A stretch of DNA of 31,694 nucleotides from positions 1 through 31,694 of the forward strand of contig JAEDOC010000007.1 in assembly GCA_016302185.1 (NCBI GenBank), written 5' to 3'. The stretch comes from Clostridium sp. (GTDB lineage Bacteria > Bacillota > Clostridia > Lachnospirales > Lachnospiraceae). Each line of letters begins with the position of its first letter. The stretch's first letter is position 1. Shown one piece after another: positions 1 to 7,743 of this stretch. The notes beneath the pieces were generated by a model. It was not told the DNA's origin and did not search any database. It saw only the letters and a program-made list of their open reading frames with translations. Made by a program: the position numbers and the translations under genes.

Positions 1-17
1 GGTTTGAGACAAAATAA
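1..17 (+). CDS. polA: Probable C-terminal end of DNA polymerase I (partial)
   Basis: Only the last few codons are present. In the frame starting at base 3 they read Phe-Glu-Thr-Lys followed by TAA at 15-17, and the preceding two bases GG fit a Trp codon. A C-terminus of the type Trp-aromatic-x-x-Lys is usual for Clostridia DNA polymerase I, and polA is the common upstream neighbour of coaE in Lachnospiraceae. The identification rests on five residues and gene order, so it is tentative. Confidence 0.4.
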
Positions 18-34
18 GTAAGGGACGGAACAAG

Positions 35-619
35 ATGAAAGTAATCAGTATTACCGGCGGCGTCGGATCCGGAAAGAGTGAGGTGCTGCGCATTTTAAAA
101 GAGGAATTCAGCGCACAGATTATTCTGGCGGATCAGGTAGCTCACCAGCTGATGGAGCCGGGGAAAAAGGGATACAAGAGAGTGGTGGAGGCACTGGGAA
201 CCGCGTTTCTGAACGCGGATGGCAGCATTGACCGGAAGAAACTGGCGGAAGTCATCTTTCAGGACAAAGAAGCGGTGCAAACCATGAATTCCATCATTCA
301 TCCGATGGTATGGAAGGAAATTCAGTACGAGATTGATCATTCGGATAAACAAATCGTGGTGGTGGAAGCGGCTCTTTTTGATGAGGAGCACAACGCGATG
401 TTTGATGAGATCTGGTATGTTTATACGGAGCAGGAGAACCGGATTGGACGTCTGATGGCCAGTCGGGGCTACACGAGAGAAAAGTGTCTGGAGATTATGA
501 GTAATCAGGCTTCGGAAGAAGAATACCGGCGGATTGCAGATCGGGTGCTGGATAATAACAGAGGTGTGGAAGAGATCAGCACGCAGATTGCAGCTTTTCT
601 GAAAGAGGAAGCCCTATGA
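35..619 (+). CDS. coaE: Dephospho-CoA kinase
   Basis: The 194-residue product matches CoaE, the cytoplasmic enzyme that phosphorylates the 3'-hydroxyl of dephospho-CoA with ATP, the last step of coenzyme A synthesis. The N-terminus carries the P-loop GGVGSGKS at residues 8-15, followed by the LADQVAHQL segment whose Asp33 corresponds to the conserved substrate-site Asp of the family. The lid-type region RLMASRGYTREKCLEIMSNQ is near residues 139-158. Length is normal for the family (about 195-205). An AGGGACGG ribosome binding site lies about 9 bases before the ATG. The stop codon overlaps the start of the next gene in ATGA, so the two are translationally coupled. Confidence 0.96.
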   Translation: MKVISITGGVGSGKSEVLRILKEEFSAQIILADQVAHQLMEPGKKGYKRVVEALGTAFLNADGSIDRKKLAEVIFQDKEAVQTMNSIIHPMVWKEIQYEIDHSDKQIVVVEAALFDEEHNAMFDEIWYVYTEQENRIGRLMASRGYTREKCLEIMSNQASEEEYRRIADRVLDNNRGVEEISTQIAAFLKEEAL

Positions 620-1416
620 TGCGGATGGTCAGTATAGCCAGCGGCAGCAGCGGAAACTGCATCTATATAGGAAGTGATGAGACCCATCTTCTGGTGGATG
701 CCGGGATCAGTAATAAACGGATTGAGCAGGGGCTCAATGAGATTGGCGTAAAGGGAAGCGAACTGGACGGAATTCTGATTACCCATGAACATTCAGATCA
801 TATTAAGGGGCTGGGAGTTCTGGCGAGAAAATATGGTTTGCCGGTGTATAGTACCAGAGAGACGCTGGAAGAGATTGGAAAAGTAAAGAGTCTGGGAGAT
901 TATCCAAAGGAACTGCTCTGCCCGATTCGCCAGGATGTGGATTTTACCATCGGCGATCTGGAGATTAAACCGTTCCGGATCGATCATGACGCGGCAAATC
1001 CGGTGGCTTACCGGGTGCAGAACGGGCGCAGCTCGGTGGCGGTGGCGACGGATATGGGCCATTATTCCCAGTATACCATCGATCATCTGCAGGGACTGGA
1101 CGCGATTCTCCTGGAAGCCAATCATGATGTGAAGATGCTGGAAGCCGGTCCCTATCCTTATTATTTAAAACGGCGGATTCTTGGCGATTACGGTCATCTG
1201 TCCAATGAGAATGCAGGGCGGCTGTTAAGCTGTATCCTGCATGAGAATCTAAAGCATATTTTTCTGGGCCATTTAAGTAAGGAAAATAATTATGAGGAGC
1301 TGGCCTATGAAACGGTGCGGTGGGAGATTACCGAAGGAGATAATCCTTTTACTGCCGCTGATTTTCCCATAACCGTAGCAAAGCGTGACGCCATGTCATC
1401 GATTGTTACCATATAG
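616..1416 (+). CDS. Metallo-beta-lactamase fold hydrolase, WalJ/YycJ-like
   Basis: The 266-residue protein has the SGSSGN start near residues 9-15 and the metal-binding motif THEHSDH at 56-62 (H57, H59, D61, H62) of the metallo-beta-lactamase fold. Further conserved stretches are the ATDMGHYS region and LLEANHD near residue 170. The SGSSGN plus HEHSDH combination is typical of the YycJ/WalJ group, described as a probable exonuclease and encoded in Bacillus with the WalKR system. Here it sits behind coaE, as is common in Lachnospiraceae. The gene overlaps coaE by four bases. A second ATG two codons in is an alternative start. Substrate is not determinable from sequence. Confidence 0.88.
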   Translation: MMRMVSIASGSSGNCIYIGSDETHLLVDAGISNKRIEQGLNEIGVKGSELDGILITHEHSDHIKGLGVLARKYGLPVYSTRETLEEIGKVKSLGDYPKELLCPIRQDVDFTIGDLEIKPFRIDHDAANPVAYRVQNGRSSVAVATDMGHYSQYTIDHLQGLDAILLEANHDVKMLEAGPYPYYLKRRILGDYGHLSNENAGRLLSCILHENLKHIFLGHLSKENNYEELAYETVRWEITEGDNPFTAADFPITVAKRDAMSSIVTI

Positions 1417-1474
1417 ATTTACCATAATACATAAAAAACAGCACAAAAGAAACAAAGAAAAGGAGAACCTATCC

Positions 1475-1747
1475 ATGAGCAAAATCATCATTACCATTGT
1501 CGGAAAAGACAGAGTTGGTATTGTAGCAAAAACCTGTAATTATCTGGCAGACAACAACATGAACATTCTGGACATTACCCAGACGATTCTGCAGGAATAT
1601 TTCAATATGATGATGATCGTAGACATTTCCAAGGCAGAGAAGTCCTTTGATGATATGGCGAAAGAGCTGACAGAAGTGGGCGAGGAGATTGGTGTCACCA
1701 TCCGCTGTCAGAGAGAAGAGATTTTCACCAGCATGCACCGGATCTGA
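1475..1747 (+). CDS. ACT-domain protein, UPF0237 family
   Basis: A 90-residue protein consisting of one ACT domain: IITIVGKDRVGIVAKTCNYL at the N-terminus, the Asn-Ile-Leu-Asp-Ile strand near 34-38, and a second half ending at IRCQREEI. It belongs to UPF0237, small stand-alone ACT proteins presumed to bind an amino acid or similar ligand. The start at 1475 is chosen because AGGAG at 1461-1465 is correctly spaced; an in-frame ATG at 1385 lies inside the preceding gene without a ribosome binding site. The next gene, a UPF0210 protein, follows after 30 bases, and this pair is conserved across Firmicutes. No ligand or regulatory target can be named. Confidence 0.92.
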   Translation: MSKIIITIVGKDRVGIVAKTCNYLADNNMNILDITQTILQEYFNMMMIVDISKAEKSFDDMAKELTEVGEEIGVTIRCQREEIFTSMHRI

Positions 1748-1777
1748 TGACCGGAAAAGAAAGGACGGAAGAAATAC

Positions 1778-3142
1778 ATGATTAACTTACAGGAAGTTCT
1801 GGAAACCAATAACATGGTGGCGCATGAAAAGCTGGATGTCCGCACGATTACCATGGGCATCAGCCTGCTGGACTGTGTTGACAGTGATTTAAACCGGATG
1901 AATGCGAAGATCTACAATAAGATTACCACCTATGCCAGAGATCTGGTGGCAACCGGGGATGCCATCGGAAGAGAGTTTGGCGTTCCGATTGTGAATAAAC
2001 GGATTTCGGTTACTCCGATTGCGCTGGTGGGCGGCAATGCCTGCAAGAATTCCGCTGATTTTGTGGAAGTGGCTAAGACGCTGGACAAGGCGGCCAAGGA
2101 GGTTGGCGTCAACTTCATCGGTGGTTATTCTGCCCTGGTATCCAAGGGAATGACACCGGCGGATGAGCGGCTGATCCGTTCGATTCCGCAGGCGCTGGCC
2201 TGCACTGACCGCGTGTGCAGCTCTGTTAATGTAGGATCTACCAAAACCGGTTTAAATATGGATGCGGTTCGCCTGATGGGCGAAATCGTGGTGAAGACCG
2301 CAGAGGCAACCAAGGAGAATGATTCTCTGGGCTGTGCCAAGCTGGTGGTGTTCTGCAATGCACCGGATGATAATCCTTTTATGGCGGGCGCATTCCATGG
2401 TGTGACCGAGGCGGATGCTATCATCAATGTGGGCGTCAGCGGACCGGGTGTGGTAAAAACTGCACTGGAAAAGGTGCGCGGAGAGAACTTTGAGGTTCTC
2501 TGTGAGACGATTAAGAAGACGGCATTTAAGATTACCCGTGTGGGACAGCTGGTGGCGCAGGAGGCATCCAAGCGTCTGGGCGTTCCCTTCGGTATCATTG
2601 ATTTATCTCTGGCTCCTACACCGGCCGTGGGCGACAGTGTGGCAGAGATTCTGGAGGAGATTGGTCTGGAGCGCAGCGGTGCCCCGGGAACCACCGCGGC
2701 TCTCGCCATGTTAAACGATCAGGTGAAAAAGGGCGGCATCATGGCGTCCTCCTACGTGGGCGGACTAAGCGGTGCTTTTATTCCGGTCAGTGAGGATCAG
2801 GGCATGATCGACGCGGTCAGTGAAGGAGCTCTGACCATCGAGAAGCTGGAAGCCATGACCTGTGTCTGCTCCGTCGGTCTGGATATGATTGCCATTCCCG
2901 GGGATACCAAGGCAACCACCATCGCCGGCATCATCGCGGACGAGGCGGCCATCGGTATGGTAAATCAGAAGACAACTGCAGTGCGTCTGATCCCTGTCAT
3001 CGGAAAGGGCGTAGGAGAGACAGCGGAATTCGGCGGCCTCTTAGGCTATGCGCCGATCATTCCGGTTAACCGGTTCTCCTGCGATGCTTTCGTAAACCGC
3101 ACCGGAAGAATCCCCGCTCCGGTTCACAGCTTCAAGAACTAA
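1778..3142 (+). CDS. UPF0210 (DUF711) family protein, PFL-like fold
   Basis: The 454-residue product is a full-length UPF0210 protein. Recognisable segments are VRTITMGISLLDC near residue 21, RISVTPIALVGG near 74, NVGVSGPGVVKTAL near 217 and a glycine-rich end (GGLLGYAPIIPVN). The family is reported to have a fold like pyruvate formate-lyase, but I see no RVxGY-type glycyl radical motif, so a radical enzyme is not supported. The biochemical role is unknown. Its steady partner is the UPF0237 ACT protein encoded immediately upstream, suggesting the two act together, with the ACT protein as a possible sensor subunit. A GAAAGGACGG ribosome binding site precedes the ATG. Confidence 0.9.
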   Translation: MINLQEVLETNNMVAHEKLDVRTITMGISLLDCVDSDLNRMNAKIYNKITTYARDLVATGDAIGREFGVPIVNKRISVTPIALVGGNACKNSADFVEVAKTLDKAAKEVGVNFIGGYSALVSKGMTPADERLIRSIPQALACTDRVCSSVNVGSTKTGLNMDAVRLMGEIVVKTAEATKENDSLGCAKLVVFCNAPDDNPFMAGAFHGVTEADAIINVGVSGPGVVKTALEKVRGENFEVLCETIKKTAFKITRVGQLVAQEASKRLGVPFGIIDLSLAPTPAVGDSVAEILEEIGLERSGAPGTTAALAMLNDQVKKGGIMASSYVGGLSGAFIPVSEDQGMIDAVSEGALTIEKLEAMTCVCSVGLDMIAIPGDTKATTIAGIIADEAAIGMVNQKTTAVRLIPVIGKGVGETAEFGGLLGYAPIIPVNRFSCDAFVNRTGRIPAPVHSFKN

Positions 3143-3143
3143 T

Positions 3144-3161
3144 CTTGCCATGCATGGCAAG
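3144..3161. repeat. Perfect 18-bp palindrome between genes
   Basis: CTTGCCATGCATGGCAAG is an exact palindrome one base after the UPF0210 stop codon. It can form a short RNA hairpin but no T-tract follows, so it is not a standard intrinsic terminator. It could be an mRNA 3'-end element or a protein-binding site. Confidence 0.6.
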
Positions 3162-3213
3162 TCAAAGATACATAGCAGTGAATAAACATGCGCTGGGACG
3201 CGGAGAGAAATAT

Positions 3214-4422
3214 ATGGAAATTGAGAAAAGAGAAGAATTGAAAGCGGCGCTGGCCCGTTTCCTGACGGCGGATCTGGAACGGATGATTTTCAGTAATCCG
3301 CGCAGTCGGGAGCATTTTCTGAAATTGATGGTGCGTCCGATTCTGCTGCGGGGAGTTCTCCATTTTCAGATCGAAGAGTTTACAGAAAAGCAGGCATTTC
3401 AGAAGAATATGACCGGGGAAACAGCGTTGGAATATCTACTGTCCCAGCTGGAAACGCTGTACCGGAACGGAGAAGCGGTCTCTGCTTCCGGTGCTTTAAC
3501 CATTCTGATTGGGAAAAAGGGGACGGTAACACTGAAAGAGAGGAGATCGTCCTCTGAGAAGAATCCGGCAAGGAAAGCGGCGGAGCGGATGGCTGCTCCC
3601 GGGACTCCGCTCCTGACCCACAACCGAACCAAGAAATACGTTCTTCCGGAAGGAACGCCGGTGCCCTTTCTGGTGGATCTGGGCGTGATGACGGCAGAAG
3701 GCCGGGTGGTGAAGGCAAAGTATGATAAATTCCGGCAGATCAACCGTTTCCTGGAATTTATTGAGGATATTCTGCCGCGGCTGTCCCGGGAACGGACCAA
3801 TACCATCATTGACTTTGGCTGCGGTAAATCCTATCTGACCTTTGCCATGTATTATTACTTAAAAGAGGTAAAAGGGTATTCAATCCGGGTCATCGGTCTG
3901 GACTTGAAAAAGGATGTGATCGCGCTGTGCAGCCGTCTGGCGGAAAAATTCGGTTTTACGGATCTTACCTTTCTCCATGGGGATATCGCTCATTTTGAGG
4001 GCGTGGATCAGGTGGATATGGTGGTGACTCTGCATGCCTGCGATACGGCGACGGATTATGCCATGGCCAAGGCGGTGCACTGGGGAGCGAAGGTAATTCT
4101 TTCGGTTCCCTGCTGCCAGCATGAGCTGAACGGACAGCTGGAAAATGAACTGCTGGCTCCGGTTCTGGGATATGGTCTGTTAAAGGAACGGATGGCGGCG
4201 CTGATGACGGACGGAATCCGCGCACAGCTGCTGGAGGCGGCCGGCTACCGGACGCAGGTGCTGGAATTTATCGATATGGAGCACACACCGAAGAATATTA
4301 TGATCCGTGCGGTGTATCAGGGGAAGAAAAAGGAGACGGCGGCGCTTCGACTGCTGATGTCGCAGCTGCATGCGGATCCGACTCTGTACCGGCTTTTAAA
4401 GGACGATGGGGTTGTGGAATAG
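3214..4422 (+). CDS. SAM-dependent methyltransferase (Methyltransf_32-like)
   Basis: The 402-residue protein has an N-terminal part of about 170 residues of unknown role, then a class I methyltransferase domain: the SAM-binding loop DFGCGKSYLTF begins at residue 200, the acidic GLDL strand is near 228, LHACDTATD is at 273-281 and VPCCQHE at 298-304. The LHACDTATD and PCCQHE motifs are typical of the Methyltransf_32 group, with likely nucleic-acid substrates, although none is proven here. The start at 3214 is chosen because CGGAGAG lies just upstream; an in-frame ATG at 3145 falls in the palindrome and has no ribosome binding site. It converges on udk and ends at a shared terminator. Confidence 0.85.
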   Translation: MEIEKREELKAALARFLTADLERMIFSNPRSREHFLKLMVRPILLRGVLHFQIEEFTEKQAFQKNMTGETALEYLLSQLETLYRNGEAVSASGALTILIGKKGTVTLKERRSSSEKNPARKAAERMAAPGTPLLTHNRTKKYVLPEGTPVPFLVDLGVMTAEGRVVKAKYDKFRQINRFLEFIEDILPRLSRERTNTIIDFGCGKSYLTFAMYYYLKEVKGYSIRVIGLDLKKDVIALCSRLAEKFGFTDLTFLHGDIAHFEGVDQVDMVVTLHACDTATDYAMAKAVHWGAKVILSVPCCQHELNGQLENELLAPVLGYGLLKERMAALMTDGIRAQLLEAAGYRTQVLEFIDMEHTPKNIMIRAVYQGKKKETAALRLLMSQLHADPTLYRLLKDDGVVE

Positions 4423-4429
4423 CAGCAAA

Positions 4430-4470
4430 AAAGGATATCCCGGCTTACTGGGCCAGGATATCCTTTATTT
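4430..4470. terminator. Bidirectional intrinsic terminator
   Basis: Arms AAAGGATATCC (4430-4440) and GGATATCCTTT (4456-4466) pair over 11 bp. Rightward the hairpin is followed by ATTTTATT, leftward by six T. It serves the convergent methyltransferase gene and udk, and its right arm lies within the last codons of udk. Confidence 0.85.
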
Positions 4471-5065
4471 TATTGCAGACCAGATCCAGGGCAATGGGAT
4501 TCATTCCGCTGTTGGTGACGATATCGGCGTACACCTTGGTTGGTTCTACATAGAGATTGTGCATGGGTTTGACGGTGGTGAGATACTGTTCGATAATATT
4601 CTCTACCTCACGTCCCCGTTCCCTGGTGTCCCGCAGCACCCGGCGGAGGATCCGCTCATCCGCGTCTGCGTCTACATAGACCTTCATATCCAGAAGATTC
4701 CGGATGCGCGGGTCATAGAGAACCAGGATTCCTTCCAGAAGGATGACCGGCTTCGGAGAGATCCGGAGGATTTCCTTTGCCCGGTTGTGCTGGCTGAAAT
4801 CATAGGTGGGACAGTCAATGGCTTCTCCCTGTTTCAGCAGTTCCAGATGACGGATGAGAAGATCCGTTTCAAATGCGTCCGGATGATCATAATTCAGGGT
4901 CTTTCGTTCCTCAAAGGGAAGATCATCGTGGGCGCGGTAATAATTATCATAATAGAGAACGGTGATTTGATCGCCGAAGCGATCACGAATCCGATTCGTA
5001 AAGGTTGATTTGCCGGAGCCGGTTCCTCCGGCGATGCCGATGATGACAGGCTGTGCCGATTTCAT
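4445..5065 (-). CDS. udk: Uridine kinase
   Basis: The 206-residue product is a pyrimidine ribonucleoside kinase that phosphorylates uridine or cytidine to UMP or CMP in the salvage pathway. It has the P-loop GIAGGTGSGKSTF at residues 10-22, the family motif YYDNYYRAHDDLPFEER, the NYDHPDAF segment, and the CPTYDFSQHNR substrate region. The start at 5065 is preferred over an ATG 15 bases upstream because GGGGGA lies seven bases before it on the minus strand. Length is normal (about 205-215). The gene converges on the methyltransferase gene and its last codons form one arm of the terminator. Confidence 0.95.
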   Translation of the reverse strand: MKSAQPVIIGIAGGTGSGKSTFTNRIRDRFGDQITVLYYDNYYRAHDDLPFEERKTLNYDHPDAFETDLLIRHLELLKQGEAIDCPTYDFSQHNRAKEILRISPKPVILLEGILVLYDPRIRNLLDMKVYVDADADERILRRVLRDTRERGREVENIIEQYLTTVKPMHNLYVEPTKVYADIVTNSGMNPIALDLVCNKIKDILAQ

Positions 5066-5108
5066 GCTTACATCCCCCATTCTTTTGAATGTTTCAACAT
5101 ATCGTGCA

Positions 5109-5137
5109 GGCTTATAAAGCCCTTATCTATCAGTATA
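5109..5137 (-). promoter_or_regulatory. Possible udk promoter with inverted repeat
   Basis: The 142-base gap between tmcAL and udk holds a minus-strand TATACT (plus-strand 5132-5137) as a candidate -10, without a convincing -35 at normal spacing. Just downstream in the direction of udk lies the inverted repeat GGCTT-ATA-AAGCC (5109-5121), near the expected transcript start. It could be an operator or a 5' hairpin. No clear terminator for tmcAL is seen. Confidence 0.33.
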
Positions 5138-5207
5138 CAATAAAAACTGCAGTTTGCGTGAATTTTATTGCGGATTACAGAAAAAATCTCTACAGCCGGC
5201 GAAATGG

Positions 5208-6428
5208 TCAGGAAAGGATTTCAACTCCCTGTGTATATTCGTTGCGGAAGCAGCCGCCTTTGGCTGATTTCACGGCCTGATAGAGGTGGGATACCCGGAT
5301 TTCCTGTTCCAGCATGGTAAGGGCAGGCCCGGTAAGTAGCTTCGTTGCTTCCGGTACCCGGGAAATCAGAGGAATTGCTGAAGTTTCCTTTAACTTTTTC
5401 AGCAGAGGACTGCTGTCTCTCCGAAAACCGAGGATTCTTGCATAGGGGGCATATCCCAGCGCCTTCCATTCCCGGATTTGGGAATCGCGGATCCCCAGTA
5501 CCAGATGCAGCAGAGCCCGGCTGACGCGGGTATAGGTCAGCTGCCGGGTCTTCAGTTCCCTGATGCGGTCAGAGTAGGAGAGCGGAGCCGGAATATTTCG
5601 CTTCAGGCGCGCGGAAATCTCGGGTGTCAGATCAGAAATATCCTCTAGACTGCCGCTTAAAATCTTTTCCGTGAGCAGCAGTGAATAGTCATCGGCAAAA
5701 ACCGGAACTTCTCCGGATAAAACCTCCAGACAGGCGGCAGGAATCTGGGATCGGAAAGAGGCCATATCTGTCGGATTAACAGCCGGCTGTTCCTTCAATG
5801 CCTGACGGAGTGCGGAGGCAGAGGAAAAATCCCTGTTTTCCGGAATCAGAGTCTCATGATAGCCGCTGCCCTGCCGGGCAATGGTCTCAAAATGAAGCGG
5901 GCTGTGCAGCCGGTTGGCAGCCCGCAGGTACTCGATACCAAGAATATTATTGGGAGAAAGGAGAAGCGGCTGCAGAGAAGCATCTCCCAGCGCTTCGGCC
6001 CGTGCGGTTGGATAGGTCTTCCCCTCCTTCAGAAGTGCCTGAAGACGTTCCCGGTAGGCGGGAGTTTCTTCAGAGAGAAGGTCTGCAGCCGCCTGAAGCG
6101 GTTTGATACTGCCGCATTCACTGCCGAAGACAACGGTATCCACAGCGCCCAGCGCAGTGAACAGGGCAATTCCGTAGGAAGCAAATTCCATGGCGGAGGC
6201 AGTGGAGAAGGCAGCCGGCATCTCCAGCACCAGATCCACGCCGGCCCGCAGAGCCATCTGCGTGCGGACGTATTTATCAAAGACGGCGGGTTCCCCGCGC
6301 TGGACATGGCTTCCGCTCATCAGCGCAATGGTATAATCGGCACCGGTCATCTCTCTGGATTTCAGGATGTGGTAGAGATGCCCGTTGTGCAGCGGATTGT
6401 ATTCCGTGATAAAGCCTGTGATTTTCAT
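5208..6428 (-). CDS. tmcAL: tRNA(Met) cytidine acetate ligase
   Basis: The 406-residue protein matches TmcAL (formerly YlbM), which uses ATP and acetate to form N4-acetylcytidine at the wobble position of elongator tRNA-Met. The N-terminus has the nucleotidyltransferase HxGH motif in TEYNPLHNGH (H14, H17), then MSGSHVQRGEPA near 43-54, FGSECG, and SPNNILGIEYLRA. A helical C-terminal half follows. The start at 6428 is chosen because AGGAA precedes it and because the family begins only a few residues before the TEYNP motif; an upstream in-frame ATG at 6482 lies in the promoter. It is divergent from pta-ackA, the pathway that makes acetate. Confidence 0.93.
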   Translation of the reverse strand: MKITGFITEYNPLHNGHLYHILKSREMTGADYTIALMSGSHVQRGEPAVFDKYVRTQMALRAGVDLVLEMPAAFSTASAMEFASYGIALFTALGAVDTVVFGSECGSIKPLQAAADLLSEETPAYRERLQALLKEGKTYPTARAEALGDASLQPLLLSPNNILGIEYLRAANRLHSPLHFETIARQGSGYHETLIPENRDFSSASALRQALKEQPAVNPTDMASFRSQIPAACLEVLSGEVPVFADDYSLLLTEKILSGSLEDISDLTPEISARLKRNIPAPLSYSDRIRELKTRQLTYTRVSRALLHLVLGIRDSQIREWKALGYAPYARILGFRRDSSPLLKKLKETSAIPLISRVPEATKLLTGPALTMLEQEIRVSHLYQAVKSAKGGCFRNEYTQGVEILS

Positions 6429-6480
6429 AAAATTTTCCTGCTTTTTTGATTTATTTTGAGGATTCCTGTACTCAGCTATC

Positions 6481-6509
6481 ATTATATAAGGGAAAGTGAG
6501 GAGCGTAAA
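6481..6509 (-). promoter_or_regulatory. Promoter of tmcAL
   Basis: On the minus strand TTTACG (plus 6504-6509) and TATAAT (plus 6481-6486) are separated by 17 bases. The -10 is perfect, the -35 matches four of six bases. Confidence 0.65.
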
Positions 6510-6569
6510 GGGTTAAAAATCAAACGACCTTGTTAAAAAAATATTTAATAAAAAATTGAAAAAAGTCTC

Positions 6570-6598
6570 TTGTATACAATAAACAAGTGGTATATAAT
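6570..6598 (+). promoter_or_regulatory. Promoter of pta-ackA
   Basis: TTGTAT (6570-6575), a 17-base spacer and TATAAT (6593-6598). The leader carries AAAGGGG at 6627-6633 as ribosome binding site for pta. The surrounding 100 bases are very AT-rich, fitting an UP-like region for a highly expressed operon. Confidence 0.7.
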
Positions 6599-6642
6599 GT
6601 ATGCAGTAAAAATGATTTCCATTTAGAAAGGGGTTTTTAGCC

Positions 6643-7644
6643 ATGGCATTTATTGATTTAATGAAGGAAAAGGCAAAAGCAAACAAGAAAACAATCGTTC
6701 TCCCGGAGAGCAACGATAAGAGAACCCTGATTGCTGCTGCCAAGGTTATGGAAGAAGGAACTGCGAACCTGATCCTGATTGGTAAGGAAGCTGTGATTGC
6801 TGAGGATGCGAAGGCACTCGGTGTAGATTTAACTGGTGTTGCTGTTGTGGATCCGGAGACAGATCCGAAGTTTGCTCATTATGCTGAGACTCTGTATGAG
6901 CTGAGAAAGAAAAAAGGAATGACACCGGAGAAGGCAGAGGAGACTCTGAAGGCTGACTGGATTACTTACGGCGTTGTTATGGTAAAAGAAGGTGATGCTG
7001 ACGGACTGGTAGCAGGCGCATGCCACGCAACTGCAGATACTTTAAGACCGGCTCTTCAGATCATCAAGACTGCTCCCGGCACCGAGCTGGTATCCGGCTT
7101 CTTCATTATGGATGTTCCGAACTGTGAGTTAGGCGAGAACGGAACCTTCCTGTTCGCTGACTGCGGTCTGAATCAGGATCCGAACTCTGAAGAACTGGCA
7201 GCCATTGCGAACAGCAGTGCACAGAGCTTTAAGGCTCTTGTTGGCAAGGAAGCAAAGATTGCGTTACTGTCCCACTCTACCAAGGGAAGCGCAAAGCATG
7301 CGCTGGTTGACAAGGTAGTAGAGGCAACCAGAATTGCAAAAGAGAAATATCCGGATATCCTGGTTGACGGCGAGCTGCAGCTGGATGCTGCTCTGATCCC
7401 GGAGGTCGCTGCTTCCAAGGCAAAAGGAAGCCCTGTTGCAGGACAGGCGAATGTTCTGATCTTCCCGAATCTGGATGCAGGCAATATCGGTTACAAGCTG
7501 GTTCAGAGACTGGCGAAGGCCGAGGCTTACGGCCCGATGTTACAGGGTATCGCAAGACCGGTAAATGATTTATCCCGTGGCTGCTCCGCTGAGGATATCG
7601 TTGGTGTTGTTGCACTGACAGCAGTACAGGCACAGATGGCATAA
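6643..7644 (+). CDS. pta: Phosphate acetyltransferase
   Basis: The 333-residue protein is a short-form Pta, transferring acetyl from acetyl-CoA to phosphate to give acetyl phosphate and CoA. The N-terminal IVLPESNDKRTLIAAAKV, the central VAGACHATADTLRPALQI and FFIMDVPN segments, and the C-terminal GIARPVNDLSRGCSAEDIVG are characteristic. It lacks the extra N-terminal domain of enterobacterial Pta, as usual in Firmicutes. It is followed after 99 bases by ackA, giving the acetate-forming, ATP-yielding branch of fermentation. Codon use is biased toward a small set (for example GCA/GCT and AAG), as in strongly expressed genes. Confidence 0.97.
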   Translation: MAFIDLMKEKAKANKKTIVLPESNDKRTLIAAAKVMEEGTANLILIGKEAVIAEDAKALGVDLTGVAVVDPETDPKFAHYAETLYELRKKKGMTPEKAEETLKADWITYGVVMVKEGDADGLVAGACHATADTLRPALQIIKTAPGTELVSGFFIMDVPNCELGENGTFLFADCGLNQDPNSEELAAIANSSAQSFKALVGKEAKIALLSHSTKGSAKHALVDKVVEATRIAKEKYPDILVDGELQLDAALIPEVAASKAKGSPVAGQANVLIFPNLDAGNIGYKLVQRLAKAEAYGPMLQGIARPVNDLSRGCSAEDIVGVVALTAVQAQMA

Positions 7645-7671
7645 ATTCTCCGAAAACAGAGAAGGTAAGAC

Positions 7672-7697
7672 GAAGCCGGGAGAATCTTTCCGGCTTC
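7672..7697 (+). promoter_or_regulatory. Intercistronic hairpin between pta and ackA
   Basis: GAAGCCGG (7672-7679) pairs with CCGGCTTC (7690-7697), extendable by one G-T and one A-T pair, with a small loop. No T-tract follows, so it more likely protects or processes the pta mRNA than terminates it. Confidence 0.55.
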
Positions 7698-7743
7698 ATG
7701 TAATTGCAAAAGCATGCAATAGAAAAGAAAGGAATTAAAAACA

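Noticed and set aside
1417..1474. Promoter for the ACT-domain gene
   Set aside because: CATAAT is present but no -35 at acceptable spacing; transcription from the coaE unit explains expression.
4406..5008. Long plus-strand open frame (200 codons)
   Set aside because: It is antisense to udk, whose P-loop and substrate motifs are unmistakable; no homologous motif or ribosome binding site supports the plus-strand frame.
5856..6449. Long plus-strand open frame (197 codons)
   Set aside because: It is antisense to tmcAL and has no recognisable domain.
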